Positions 34,045 to 43,055 of a stretch of 64,000 bases of DNA are shown one piece after another. Within the stretch, counting starts at the first letter, position 1; each line of letters starts with the position of its first letter. The DNA lies in NCBI GenBank assembly GCA_910575165.1, contig CAJTDS010000014.1:1-64000 (forward strand). The letters are read 5' to 3'. The position numbers and the translations under genes were made by a program. Below the pieces are notes generated by a model. That model was not told the origin of the DNA. It made no database searches and saw nothing but the letters and a program-made list of their open reading frames with translations. Source of the DNA: Eggerthellaceae bacterium (lineage in GTDB: Bacteria; Actinomycetota; Coriobacteriia; Coriobacteriales; Eggerthellaceae).

Positions 34045-35928
34045 TTACTCGCAGCCTTCGAACTGGGAGTTGTACAACTGCGCGTAGAAGCCGTCTTGGG
34101 CCAGCAGCTGCTCGTGGGTGCCCTTCTCCACGATGTCGCCGTCGCGCAGCACCAGGATGACGTCGGCCTTCCTGATGGTCGAGAGCCTGTGGGCGATGAC
34201 GAAGCTCGTGCGCTGGGCCATGAGCGTGTCCATGGCGTCCTGGATGAGCGCTTCGGTGCGGGTGTCCACGTTGGAGGTGGCCTCGTCCAGGATGAGCACG
34301 GGACGGTCGGCCAGCACGGCGCGGGCTATGGTCAGCAGCTGACGCTGGCCCTGGCTTACGTTGGTGGCTTCCTCGTTGATGCGGAAATCGTAGCCGCCGG
34401 GCAGCGTCTCCACGAACTCGGCGCAGCGGGCGATGCGGGCGGCCTGCTCCACCTCCCCGTCGGTGGCGTCCAGGCGCCCGTAGCGGATGTTCTCGCGGAT
34501 GGTCCCCTCGAACAGCCATGAATCCTGCAGCACCATGGCGAAGTTCCGCCGCAGCTCGGCGCGGTCCCAGTCGCGCACGTCGATCCCCTCCACGCTGATG
34601 CTGCCCTGCTGTACGTCGTAGAAGCGAAGCAGCAGCTTCATGAGCGTGGTCTTGCCCGAGCCGGTGGGCCCGACGATGGCCACGGTGGAGCCCGGATCCA
34701 CCTCGCAGGTGAAATCCTTGATGACCGGTGCGTCGGGCTGGTAGCCGAAGCGCACGTGGCTGAAGCTCACCCGGCCCGTGCGCGCGCCCGGCAGCCGGGG
34801 GTGCGCAGGCTCGCCCTCCTCCGGCGCCTCCAGGAACTCGAAGACGCGCTCTGCGGCGGCGGCCATGGCCTGCAGCGTGTTCGAGACGTTGGCCAGCTGG
34901 GTGATGGGCTGTGTGAAGTTCTGCACGTACTGCATGAACGCCGAGATGTCGCCGATGGTCACGCGGCCCGACACCGCCAGCATGGCGCCTACCACCACCA
35001 CGCCCACGTAGCCCATGTTGGACACCAGCTTCATGAGCGGCATCATCATGCCCGAGAGGAACTGGCTTTTCCAAGCGCTCTCGTAAAGGCGCTCGTTCTC
35101 TTCCTGGAAGCGCGACACCGCTTCGTCGGCCTTGTCGAAGAGCTGGATGACGTCGTGGCCGGAAAAGTCCTCCTCCACGATGCCGTTGACCACGCCCAGC
35201 TGCTTCTGCTGGCGGACGAACCACTTCTGCGAGAAGCGCACGATCACGCCCACCACCAGCAGCGATGCCGGCACCGTCAGCAGCGTGACCAGGGCAAGCT
35301 GCCAGGAGATGGAAAACATCATCACGGTGACGCCGATAATCTGGGTAACGGAGGTGATGAGCTGGGTGACGCTTTGGTTGAGGGACTGGGAGAGGGTGTC
35401 CACGTCGTTGGTGATGCGCGAGAGCACGTCCCCTTTGGCGTGGTCGTCGAAGTAGGAGAGCGGCACGCGGGAGATCTTCCGGGCGATCTGGTCGCGCATC
35501 CGCAGGCAGATCCTCTGCGTGATCCCGGTCATGATGAACCCTTGCGCCAGCTGGGCGCCCGCGCTTGCCAGGTACAGTCCCAGAAGGACGAGCATGATGC
35601 GGGCGATGCCGTCGAAGTCGATGCCGCCGCTGCCGTTCACCTTCGCCACCAGGCCCTCGAACACCTTAGTGATGACCTTGCCCAGGATATCGGGGCCCAC
35701 CACGGAGAAGGCCACTGAGGCAACGGCCAGCACGATGGCTGCCGCCAGGCCGACCGCATGGGGCTTGAGGTAGCCTGTCAGCCGGGCCAGGGAGCCTTTG
35801 AGGTCCTTGGGCTTCTCGATGGGTCTGCCCGCCGGTCCGCGCCTGCCCATGGGACTGTGGCCTCCCATGGGGCCGCGGGGCCTCGACTGCCCGCCGGCGA
35901 CGTTTGCTACGCTGTCGGTGCGGCTCAT
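34045..35928 (-). CDS. ABC exporter half, consensus-site subunit
   Basis: A 627-aa transporter: N-terminal six-helix domain (about residues 55-355) after a Gly/Pro-rich leader, then an ATPase with Walker A GPTGSGKTTLMKLL, signature VSQGQRQLL, Walker B ILDEATSNVD with catalytic Glu, and H-loop AHRLSTI. In heterodimeric exporters of the TM287/TM288 type this corresponds to the TM288-like partner carrying the intact Walker B/H-loop. The ATG at 35928 is chosen over the TTG at 35934 because AGGAGG is 9 bp upstream. It overlaps the partner gene by an ATGA junction. Confidence 0.9.
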   Translation of the reverse strand: MSRTDSVANVAGGQSRPRGPMGGHSPMGRRGPAGRPIEKPKDLKGSLARLTGYLKPHAVGLAAAIVLAVASVAFSVVGPDILGKVITKVFEGLVAKVNGSGGIDFDGIARIMLVLLGLYLASAGAQLAQGFIMTGITQRICLRMRDQIARKISRVPLSYFDDHAKGDVLSRITNDVDTLSQSLNQSVTQLITSVTQIIGVTVMMFSISWQLALVTLLTVPASLLVVGVIVRFSQKWFVRQQKQLGVVNGIVEEDFSGHDVIQLFDKADEAVSRFQEENERLYESAWKSQFLSGMMMPLMKLVSNMGYVGVVVVGAMLAVSGRVTIGDISAFMQYVQNFTQPITQLANVSNTLQAMAAAAERVFEFLEAPEEGEPAHPRLPGARTGRVSFSHVRFGYQPDAPVIKDFTCEVDPGSTVAIVGPTGSGKTTLMKLLLRFYDVQQGSISVEGIDVRDWDRAELRRNFAMVLQDSWLFEGTIRENIRYGRLDATDGEVEQAARIARCAEFVETLPGGYDFRINEEATNVSQGQRQLLTIARAVLADRPVLILDEATSNVDTRTEALIQDAMDTLMAQRTSFVIAHRLSTIRKADVILVLRDGDIVEKGTHEQLLAQDGFYAQLYNSQFEGCE

Positions 35929-38252
35929 CGGCAATCACCTCCTTCCGGGGCTGCTTCATCCTGCGCGTCGTCTATGCCCAGTTCGGTGGCGGAAAGCTGG
36001 GAGAGTGCGATCTCGCGGTAGGTGGCGCAGGAGCCGAGCAGCTCTCGGTGGGTGCCCCGGCCGACCACCGTCCCGTTCTCCATCACCAAGATCTCGTCGG
36101 AGTGCATGATGGTGGCCACGCGCTGGGCCACCATCACCACCGCCGCGTCGCCCGATGCGCCCCTGAGCGCTTCCCGCAGCTTGGCGTCGGTAGCGTAGTC
36201 GAGGGCGGAGAACGCGTCGTCGAACACGAGGAACTCCGGCTCGGCCGCAAGGGCGCGGGCGATGGAGAGCCGCTGGCGCTGGCCGCCCGACACCGTGGTG
36301 CCCGCCTGGGAGACCGGCGTCCGGTAGCCCTGGGGCTGCCGGTCCACGAACTCGGAGGCCTGGGCGGTGGCGGCCGCCTGCTCCATCCGGGCGTCGTCCA
36401 TGGACTCGTCGGCGAACTTGATGTTCGACTCTATGGTGCCCGAGAACAGGAATCCCTGCTGGGGCACGTAGCCGATGCGTCGCCGCACGTCGCCCACGTT
36501 CATGGAGCGCACGTCCACGCCGTCTATGAGCACGGTTCCCTCCGTGGCGTCGTACAGGCGCGGGATGAGCTTGACCAGGGTGGATTTTCCCGAGCCGGTG
36601 GAGCCGATGATGCCAAAGGTCTTGCCCGGGGCCGTTTTGAAGCTCACATGGCTGATGACGGGCCGTTCGGCGTCCGGGTAGCGGAAGGTCACGTCGCGAA
36701 ACTCGACCACGCCCCGCGGCCCGTCGTCGGAGGGCCGCACGGGATGGGTCGGGCTGGTGATGGACTGCGAGCAGTCGATGACGGCGCCCACGCGCTCGGC
36801 GGCCACCTGCGCGCGGGGCAGCATCACGGCCACCATGCCCAGTATCATGAAGCTCATGACAATCTGCATGGCGTAGGTGATGAAGGCCATCATGGTGCCC
36901 ACCTGCAGGGTGCCCATGTCGACACCGTGGGAGCCTACCCATACGATGAGCAGGGCCAAGACGTTCATGACGAGCATGATGACGGGCATCATGAAGGCCA
37001 TGGCGCGGTTGACGAACAGCTGCGTGCCCATGAGGGTGCGCGACGCGTCGTCGAAGCGGGCGAGCTCGGAATCCTCGCGGCCGAAGGCGCGGATGGGCAT
37101 GAGGCCTTCGAGCATGTCGCGGGAGACCAGGTTCAAGCGGTCCACCAGCGACTGCATGCGCTTGAACTTCGGCATGGTGACGCCGAAGAGCACCCCCAGC
37201 ACCGCCAGGATGACCAGAAGGCCCACGCCGACGATCCACTCCATGCCCGAGCGGGTAGCCGTCACCTGGATGAAGGCGACGATGCCCATGATGGGGGCGA
37301 GCATAATCATGCGCAGCAGCATGACGGCCACCATCTGTATCTGCTGGATGTCGTTGGTGGTGCGGGTGATCAGCGACGCCTGGCTGAACTGCCCGATCTC
37401 GGCGGGGGAGAAGCCCATTACGCGCCCGAACAGCGTCTTTCGGGTGTCGCGGGCGATGGAGGCGGCAGTTCGGGAGGCCACGAAGCCCACGGTCACGGTG
37501 GTGACGAGCGTGCCCAGGCACAGCCCGAACATGATAAGCGCGATGCGTCCCAGGTAGGCGAACTGCACGTCCTGAAGATCGATGCCCTGGGCCTCGTACT
37601 CCCTCTGGACGAAGGCGACGGCGCGCTGGGAGAGCATGGAGGCCGACATGCCGCCCATGGCATCGCTCAGGGCGCCCGCCGCCCGCACCAGCTCGTCGCG
37701 TCCGACGATGCCGGCGTCGTAGAGCTCTCGCACGCCGTCCAAGGTGAGCTTGCCATCGCTGGCCTCCAGGACTTGCTGGAAGGCTGCGAGCTCCTTCGCG
37801 CCCTCGGGCGCCGCCGCTGCCTTCTGGGGGTTCGCAGAGGAAAGCACGCCTCCCAGGTCGGTCCCGCCGAGCCGGGAGGGGTCGACGCCCTCCTCCAGGG
37901 AAAGGGACACGCATTCGGGAAGCGTCATGATGCGCGCGATGGCGCCGGTATCCGACGCCGCCTGGGCCTCGGTGCCCGTGTAGGCACGGATGCCGTCGCC
38001 GTTCGCAGGGCCGTAGGCGCTCTCAACCGCCTGCGCGTCGTCGACGGTCATGAACATCTGCAGGTTGGAGAGTTCGTCTTCGCGGATGGTTTCCGGAACG
38101 GGGCTCGCTATACCTCCCTGCTGCAGGCCCACGTCGACGATGTCGCTCATGTAGGTGGGCAGGGACAGCTCCAGCGTGGCCTGCACCGCCAGCAACACGG
38201 CGCAGGCAAGCACGGCGAGGGCATGCCCCTTGAAGAAGCGCAGGAGCTTCAT
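35925..38252 (-). CDS. ABC exporter half, degenerate-site subunit with large extracellular insertion
   Basis: A 775-aa transporter. After the first helix (residues about 8-30) there is a hydrophilic insertion of about 185 residues (about 48-233) before the second helix, probably extracellular. The ATPase has Walker A GSTGSGKSTLVKL and signature VSGGQRQRL, but FDDAFSALD replaces the catalytic Glu by Asp and AQRVATI replaces the H-loop His by Gln, exactly as in TM287-type subunits. It pairs with the downstream subunit (ATGA overlap) and overlaps the upstream MarR gene by 4 bp. Confidence 0.9.
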   Translation of the reverse strand: MKLLRFFKGHALAVLACAVLLAVQATLELSLPTYMSDIVDVGLQQGGIASPVPETIREDELSNLQMFMTVDDAQAVESAYGPANGDGIRAYTGTEAQAASDTGAIARIMTLPECVSLSLEEGVDPSRLGGTDLGGVLSSANPQKAAAAPEGAKELAAFQQVLEASDGKLTLDGVRELYDAGIVGRDELVRAAGALSDAMGGMSASMLSQRAVAFVQREYEAQGIDLQDVQFAYLGRIALIMFGLCLGTLVTTVTVGFVASRTAASIARDTRKTLFGRVMGFSPAEIGQFSQASLITRTTNDIQQIQMVAVMLLRMIMLAPIMGIVAFIQVTATRSGMEWIVGVGLLVILAVLGVLFGVTMPKFKRMQSLVDRLNLVSRDMLEGLMPIRAFGREDSELARFDDASRTLMGTQLFVNRAMAFMMPVIMLVMNVLALLIVWVGSHGVDMGTLQVGTMMAFITYAMQIVMSFMILGMVAVMLPRAQVAAERVGAVIDCSQSITSPTHPVRPSDDGPRGVVEFRDVTFRYPDAERPVISHVSFKTAPGKTFGIIGSTGSGKSTLVKLIPRLYDATEGTVLIDGVDVRSMNVGDVRRRIGYVPQQGFLFSGTIESNIKFADESMDDARMEQAAATAQASEFVDRQPQGYRTPVSQAGTTVSGGQRQRLSIARALAAEPEFLVFDDAFSALDYATDAKLREALRGASGDAAVVMVAQRVATIMHSDEILVMENGTVVGRGTHRELLGSCATYREIALSQLSATELGIDDAQDEAAPEGGDCR

Positions 38253-38830
38253 CGGCCCTCCTTCTGCGGTAGGTGCTGGTCCTGGGCAAGCTCGGCGAGA
38301 TGCTTGAGTACCCGCACGCCGTCCCGGGCGTCTTCGGGGCCCAGCCGCTGGAGCATCCATGCGGTGCGCCGAAGCACGGCCTGCTCATGGGCGTCCGTTA
38401 CCGAGCGCCCCTTCTCGGTGAGGCTGACCACCACGCCCCGGGCATCGCTATCCGAGGTTCGCTTCTCCACGTAGCCCTTCGTCTCCAGCGCAGTCACGAT
38501 GTTCGAGATGCGCCCCTTGCTCAGGCCCGAGCACGCAGCGAGCGCCCCCGGGCTTGACTGCCCGCCTTGGCGCGCGAGCAGCCCGAGCACGATGGGCGTG
38601 CCGCGCGTTGCGTCCATGAGGTCGCCGGGCAGCTTCGGATGGGGCGGGGGCGGAAAGGAGGATGCGTCCTGCGCATCGTCCGGGCGGGGGATGACGTGCG
38701 GGGGATGCGCCAGGGGCGGTCGGTGCCCGCCGGGGCCCGGATGGCGGTGCAGCAGGGGCACGAGCCCCATGACCTCGCGGGCGAGCTCTTCGTAATCGAC
38801 GGTTTCGGACGGATCGGCCTGTTTGCCCAT
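38249..38830 (-). CDS. MarR-family repressor of the ABC exporter operon
   Basis: A 193-aa MarR-type winged HTH: LLARQGGQSSPGALAACSGL, then SKGRISNIVTALETKGYVEK recognition helix and SDARGVVVSLTEKG wing. An unusual His/Pro-rich segment (residues about 28-65, RHPGPGGHRPPLAHPPH) precedes the HTH and might bind metal. It is the first gene of a three-gene operon with both ABC subunits (4-bp overlap), preceded by a dyad that is its likely operator. Function: drug- or metabolite-responsive repression of the exporter, inferred from context. Confidence 0.82.
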   Translation of the reverse strand: MGKQADPSETVDYEELAREVMGLVPLLHRHPGPGGHRPPLAHPPHVIPRPDDAQDASSFPPPPHPKLPGDLMDATRGTPIVLGLLARQGGQSSPGALAACSGLSKGRISNIVTALETKGYVEKRTSDSDARGVVVSLTEKGRSVTDAHEQAVLRRTAWMLQRLGPEDARDGVRVLKHLAELAQDQHLPQKEGR

Positions 38831-38848
38831 AGCGGCTTGCTTTCTACT

Positions 38849-38878
38849 CGATACTATTTTCGGCGCTAGATAGTATCG
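38849..38878. promoter_or_regulatory. Dyad operator of the MarR/ABC operon
   Basis: CGATACTAT (38849-38857) and ATAGTATCG (38870-38878) are perfect 9-bp inverted arms with a 12-bp spacer, 19 bp before the MarR start codon; a half-match TAGATACC follows at 38881-38888. Placement fits autoregulation. Confidence 0.7.
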
Positions 38879-39067
38879 CTTAGATACCAGTCATGCAACC
38901 TCTGTTTTCGAACCTTCACGAATCTGTAGGGAAGACGGCGCCGCGGAAGGCGTTGTCCCGAAGCGGCGCGACGGAGCGCAAGCCAGGCTGGAGGCTCGTC
39001 TGCTCAGGGCCGAAGCTATAGTATCATTTTGGCTTCGAAAGCCTGCGAGTTCGGGAAAGGGGTGCCC

Positions 39068-39868
39068 ATGCGCAGCAAGGAGATGGCGAAGTTGGCCGGC
39101 GTATCCGTGCGTACGTTTCGTCATTACCACAGCCTTGGCCTGATGCCGGAGCCCGAGCGCTCTGCCAACGGTTACCGGGATTACTCGCCGGCAGATCTGG
39201 CCAGGCTTCTGAGGATAAAGCGCCTCGCCTCCCTGGGCTTTCCGCTGTCGCAGGTGGGAAGCCTGCTCGAGGATATCGATGACGAGTCGTCGCAAGCGGG
39301 TTGCGCTTTGCAGGGACGCACGGCCCAATCGGCCCTCGACGAGCTCGATCGCGAGCTCGAGCTGCAGATAAAGGCCCTTGAGCGGCAGCGGAAGATCGTG
39401 GCGCAGCTGAAGAGCGAGGGGCTGTCGCCCGACGTTCCCGTTCGCTTCGGCCGGCTGCTGCAGCGCCTGCAGCGGTTCGAGAGCGTTTCCCTGGCGTCGG
39501 GGGACGAGCGGATGGCTCTGCTGCTGGCAGGGCACCTCTACACCGATTCCGAGATGAGCGAGCTGGAGCGCGTCGTCGACGCCTTGGAGGACGAGTCGGT
39601 GGCAAGCCGGCTTGCCGAGGTCGACCGCCGCTGCATGGCGCTGGCGCCCGATGCCTCGAAGAAGGAGCGGGACGCCGTCGTGGAGGATGCCCTGTCCGTG
39701 CTGCGCCCCTTGCTGGAGCGCTTCGACGCAGCCAACTGGTCCGGGGAGCAGACCGAGCGCGACAGGCTTCTCGACGAGGCGGCGAACGAGGGCCTCAACG
39801 CCGCCCAGCGGGATGTCACGGGCCGCATCGAGGAGGCCATAGCCGCACTGCTCTTGACGGCTCCATGA
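39068..39868 (+). CDS. MerR-family activator
   Basis: A 266-aa MerR-type regulator: winged HTH at residues 3-70 (MAKLAGVSVRTFRHYHSLGL, then NGYRDYSPADLARLLRIKRL), a dimerisation coiled coil (about 85-125) and a C-terminal effector domain of the TipA-like (TipAS) size. The start at 39068 has AAAGGGG upstream. It is immediately upstream of, and co-oriented with, the MFS transporter, whose promoter has the long spacer expected for MerR control. It likely senses a drug or other compound that the pump exports. Confidence 0.85.
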   Translation: MRSKEMAKLAGVSVRTFRHYHSLGLMPEPERSANGYRDYSPADLARLLRIKRLASLGFPLSQVGSLLEDIDDESSQAGCALQGRTAQSALDELDRELELQIKALERQRKIVAQLKSEGLSPDVPVRFGRLLQRLQRFESVSLASGDERMALLLAGHLYTDSEMSELERVVDALEDESVASRLAEVDRRCMALAPDASKKERDAVVEDALSVLRPLLERFDAANWSGEQTERDRLLDEAANEGLNAAQRDVTGRIEEAIAALLLTAP

Positions 39869-39884
39869 TTCGTTCACAGCGTGC

Positions 39885-39915
39885 TTGACCCCGACGCTGC
39901 GTCATAGTTTTTACT
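39885..39915 (+). promoter_or_regulatory. MerR-type promoter of the MFS gene
   Basis: -35 TTGACC (39885-39890) and a weak -10 TTTACT (39910-39915) are separated by 19 bp, the over-long spacing typical of MerR-activated promoters. The spacer contains the dyad GACGC-T-GCGTC. It lies between the regulator stop and the transporter start. Confidence 0.65.
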
Positions 39916-39948
39916 GACTTCCCGCGAAATCGAAGGGAAGGAAGCCCT

Positions 39949-41274
39949 ATGAATGCGAATGTCTCGAACCGCGCCCGCGCCGTTTGCCCGCGCTATCTGC
40001 TCTCGTGCGCGTTCTCGCTGTTGGGAAACTCCGTGGCCGGCGTGATTCTGCCGCTGGTTCTGCTCGCCACAACGGGCGATGCCCTGGCTGCGGGAACCCT
40101 GGCACTCATCTGCGCCGCGCCCCAATTCTTCATAGGGCTCGCGGGCGGGGCCCTGATAGACCGTTTCAACCGCAGGGACGTCTCCGTGGTCTCCGACGTT
40201 CTGTCAGCGGCGAGTGTGGCGATGCTTCCCGTGGTCGATATGGTATGGGGTCTGTCCTTCGGCTGGTTCGTGGTTCTCGGCTTGGTGGGCGCTGTGGGCG
40301 ACATCCCCGGCATGACGGCTCGGGACGCGCTTCTGCCCGCCGTATGCGAGCGGGATGGCAGGAGCCTGCAGCGGTTCATGGGGCTTACCCAGTCCCTCGA
40401 TTCGCTCACGGTCATCGTGGGGCCGGCGCTGGCAGCACTGCTTCTGGGTGCTTTCGGCGGTCCGAACGCTCTGTGGTTCACGGCCGCGATGTCCCTGGCT
40501 GCTGCCATCATCACGCTTACGATCCCGCGGTCCGTGGGCAACGTGGGGCCCGCGATAGCCGAGGGGCGGGAAGGGAAGGCAGGCTGCAGCCGGACGAATC
40601 TGGTCCGGGCCGCGCTTGCTTCCCTCTCCGACGGCGTGCGCATCCTGTTCAAGGGGGATGCCCTGCTGCGCGCCTCCATGATGCTCACGTTCGGCATCGT
40701 CATGGTCATGGGCTCGTTTCAGGGGCTCGTCCTGCCGGTGCACTTCACCGCCCTGGGCTCCCCCGAGCTGCTGGGCTTCGTGCTGTCGGCCGTGTCTGCC
40801 GGGATGCTGGTCAGCTCGCTTGCCTACTCGGCCCTGGCCCACAGGCTGCGCCGCCGGACCTGGTTCGCGCTCTCGCTTGCAGGCATGGCCGCAGGCATCG
40901 TCGCCCTGGGTCTGCTTCCGGACTTCCCCTTGCTCGTGGGCGCTGCGGTTCTGGTCGGGCTTTCCGCCGGCCCGGCTTCGGCGCTGTTGGGCTTCTTCGT
41001 GTTCGACCGCATTCCCGCTCAGAACCGCGGGGCGGCTCTCGGGACCCAGAACTCGCTCATGCTGGTGGCTGCGCCCTTGGCCGTGTTCGCGACATCCGCG
41101 GTGGTCGAGGGGATGGGCCGGGGAGTTGCTGGGGTGGTCCTGGGAGTCGCTTGGCTGGCCGTCACGCTGTGGGCGCTTTGCACGCCCAGCCTGCGGGACC
41201 TTGGGGATGTTGCCGAGACGGACGGACGCAGCGCTGCCGCGCCTCGCGAGGGCATCGAAGGCGAGGCAGCCTAG
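39949..41274 (+). CDS. MFS efflux transporter
   Basis: A 441-aa protein with 12 predicted membrane helices, similar to the MFS-3 macrolide/multidrug efflux type. The loop motif after helix 2 reads GGALIDRFNRRDVSVVSDVL, a DRxnRr-type motif A. An amphipathic loop (about residues 195-220) separates the halves. The start at 39949 has GAAGGGAAGGAAG upstream. It is controlled by the preceding MerR gene and ends tail-to-tail with the condensation-domain gene, sharing CTAG. The substrate is unknown. Confidence 0.88.
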   Translation: MNANVSNRARAVCPRYLLSCAFSLLGNSVAGVILPLVLLATTGDALAAGTLALICAAPQFFIGLAGGALIDRFNRRDVSVVSDVLSAASVAMLPVVDMVWGLSFGWFVVLGLVGAVGDIPGMTARDALLPAVCERDGRSLQRFMGLTQSLDSLTVIVGPALAALLLGAFGGPNALWFTAAMSLAAAIITLTIPRSVGNVGPAIAEGREGKAGCSRTNLVRAALASLSDGVRILFKGDALLRASMMLTFGIVMVMGSFQGLVLPVHFTALGSPELLGFVLSAVSAGMLVSSLAYSALAHRLRRRTWFALSLAGMAAGIVALGLLPDFPLLVGAAVLVGLSAGPASALLGFFVFDRIPAQNRGAALGTQNSLMLVAAPLAVFATSAVVEGMGRGVAGVVLGVAWLAVTLWALCTPSLRDLGDVAETDGRSAAAPREGIEGEAA

Positions 41275-43055
41275 GCGCTGAAGAGCTTTCGCAGCTCGCC
41301 GCCGAGCTGCTTGCGGGCGAGCAGGCAGATCAGCAGAAGCAGCAGGAGCGTGCAGAGGACGCTTGCGACGGCGAAGGCTGGCTGCTCGACCAGTCCCGTG
41401 GCCAGGGTGGCAAGCGGAACGAGTCCGAGCGCCAGGTCGTAAAGAAGGTACTTGGCGTGGGCCTTGACGAAATCGCTGCGGAACCGGACGACCATCGCCG
41501 CGTTGACCAAAAGCGCCACCATGTTCAGGAGCGGGACCGCGTAGGTTGCGGCGAAGGGGCTGCCTGTGGCGGCAAGGAAGGCGAGGGACACGGCCGCGAG
41601 CACCAGGTAGGATCGCTCGAAGGTGCGGGGCAGGTCGGGGGAGTGCACCACGATGTTGCGGGCGAACAGACAGCCCAGGACCACAGCTGCACAGGAAACG
41701 GCAGTGACCAGGGGATCGGCGCCGCATCCGACGCAAAGGGCCAGAACCGCCGCAAGTGCGACGAGGGCCGCTGCCGCAAGCGCGCGCCTGGCGAGCCTCT
41801 TCGGGCGCACGGCGGTGCCCTCTCCGTCGCCCACGATGCTCAGCCGTCCCTCCACCCCCATCTGCTCGAAGGTCGCGAGGAGGGCCTCGACCACATCGTG
41901 GCGTGCGAAGACGCTCGATATGCCGATGCTCAGGACGTCGTCGAAGGTGCAGACGATGAAGTTGAGGCCGCGGGTGGAGGTGAGGATGTTCACCTCGCGG
42001 ACGTAAGGGTCGGTGGCACCCCCCAGCTCGATGCGTCCCAGGCTCGACATCGTGGTGGTCACCTCGCGGGCGGCCATACGCTCGGCGAACGAGAGAGCGG
42101 CGTCCTTGACGAACAGGGGCGCGATGCGGATGAGCGGGTTCTTCTCGATCTTCACCATTCGGTTCATGCGGCGCTTCAGTGCGTCGGGCTGGGTCTCGCT
42201 CGTCATCTGGGCCTGCACGTGACGGGCTATCTCCTCGAGCGGCTCGTCGTCGCTTCCGGGCGCGTAGTCCACGAAGGCAAGGCCGAAGAAGTTGCGGGTG
42301 GTTTGCGATCCGAAGAGGGCGCGCAGGTCGACGGGGACGTCCATGCGGATGGAGCGGGCGCGCTCGGATTCGGGCATGGTCGAGCGGATGGCGACGATGA
42401 CGGCGGCTATGAGCAGGGCCGTCACGCGCACGCCCATGGCTTTGGCGATACCGTGGACCTGGCCGGCTGAAAGATGGTACTCGAAGAACGCAGGGTCGGA
42501 CTCGTCGCGCCATCCTCGCAGATGGTAGACTTTCCTGCTGGGGCTTTTGCCGGCTTTCTCCGGCTCGAAGTGCCTGGTGAAGCTGTCCTCGTTTCTCCGT
42601 TCCCGGGACACGGCGGGAGAGGGGCTCGCATCCTCGGCGCCGTAGCGCACCCGGACGTAGGCGCCCAGGAGTTCGCGGAAGAACTCCAAGGTGCCGCGGC
42701 CGTCCGAGATCATGTGCGAGACCTCAAGGTTGATGCGGTCCTGGAGAAAGGTTACCCGAAACAGCGTGCTGGAGCTTCCCGTATGAAGCCCTGCGCAGAT
42801 GGAAGGCGATTCCGGCTGCACCGCCGGGGTGCTTTGCGCGGTTTCCAGGTAATGCCAGAACATGCCGCTGCGCAGCCGCACGTTGAAGCCGGGATGGTTC
42901 TCGACGGCAAGGTCGAGGGCCCTCTGCAGCGCGTTGGGGTCCACGGGATCGACCATGACGGCACAGAAGCGGAACACCGTCTGCTGCGCGCGGCCTGCTT
43001 GGGAGGAGTAGAACTTCCCGACGTTGTCTAGTCTGTACCAAGCAGCGTCAGCCAT
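41271..43055 (-). CDS. Condensation/acyltransferase-domain protein with membrane C-terminus
   Basis: A 594-aa protein. Residues 1-400 resemble the condensation/alcohol-acyltransferase superfamily (PapA, WES/DGAT and NRPS C-domains); the active-site motif is SHMISDGRG near residue 110 (HxxxDG). The last 170 residues contain about five to six membrane helices, as in the condensation plus DUF6320-like architecture. The likely reaction is transfer of an acyl group to an alcohol or amine at the membrane. It overlaps the upstream HSL-family hydrolase gene by 28 bp, so the two are probably functionally coupled in ester-lipid metabolism; the product is unknown. Confidence 0.7.
   Translation of the reverse strand: MADAAWYRLDNVGKFYSSQAGRAQQTVFRFCAVMVDPVDPNALQRALDLAVENHPGFNVRLRSGMFWHYLETAQSTPAVQPESPSICAGLHTGSSSTLFRVTFLQDRINLEVSHMISDGRGTLEFFRELLGAYVRVRYGAEDASPSPAVSRERRNEDSFTRHFEPEKAGKSPSRKVYHLRGWRDESDPAFFEYHLSAGQVHGIAKAMGVRVTALLIAAVIVAIRSTMPESERARSIRMDVPVDLRALFGSQTTRNFFGLAFVDYAPGSDDEPLEEIARHVQAQMTSETQPDALKRRMNRMVKIEKNPLIRIAPLFVKDAALSFAERMAAREVTTTMSSLGRIELGGATDPYVREVNILTSTRGLNFIVCTFDDVLSIGISSVFARHDVVEALLATFEQMGVEGRLSIVGDGEGTAVRPKRLARRALAAAALVALAAVLALCVGCGADPLVTAVSCAAVVLGCLFARNIVVHSPDLPRTFERSYLVLAAVSLAFLAATGSPFAATYAVPLLNMVALLVNAAMVVRFRSDFVKAHAKYLLYDLALGLVPLATLATGLVEQPAFAVASVLCTLLLLLLICLLARKQLGGELRKLFSA

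Noticed and set aside
35904-38474. 856-codon plus-strand frame antisense to the ABC and MarR genes
   Set aside because: No domain, His/Asp/Gly-rich composition typical of antisense frames in GC-rich DNA.
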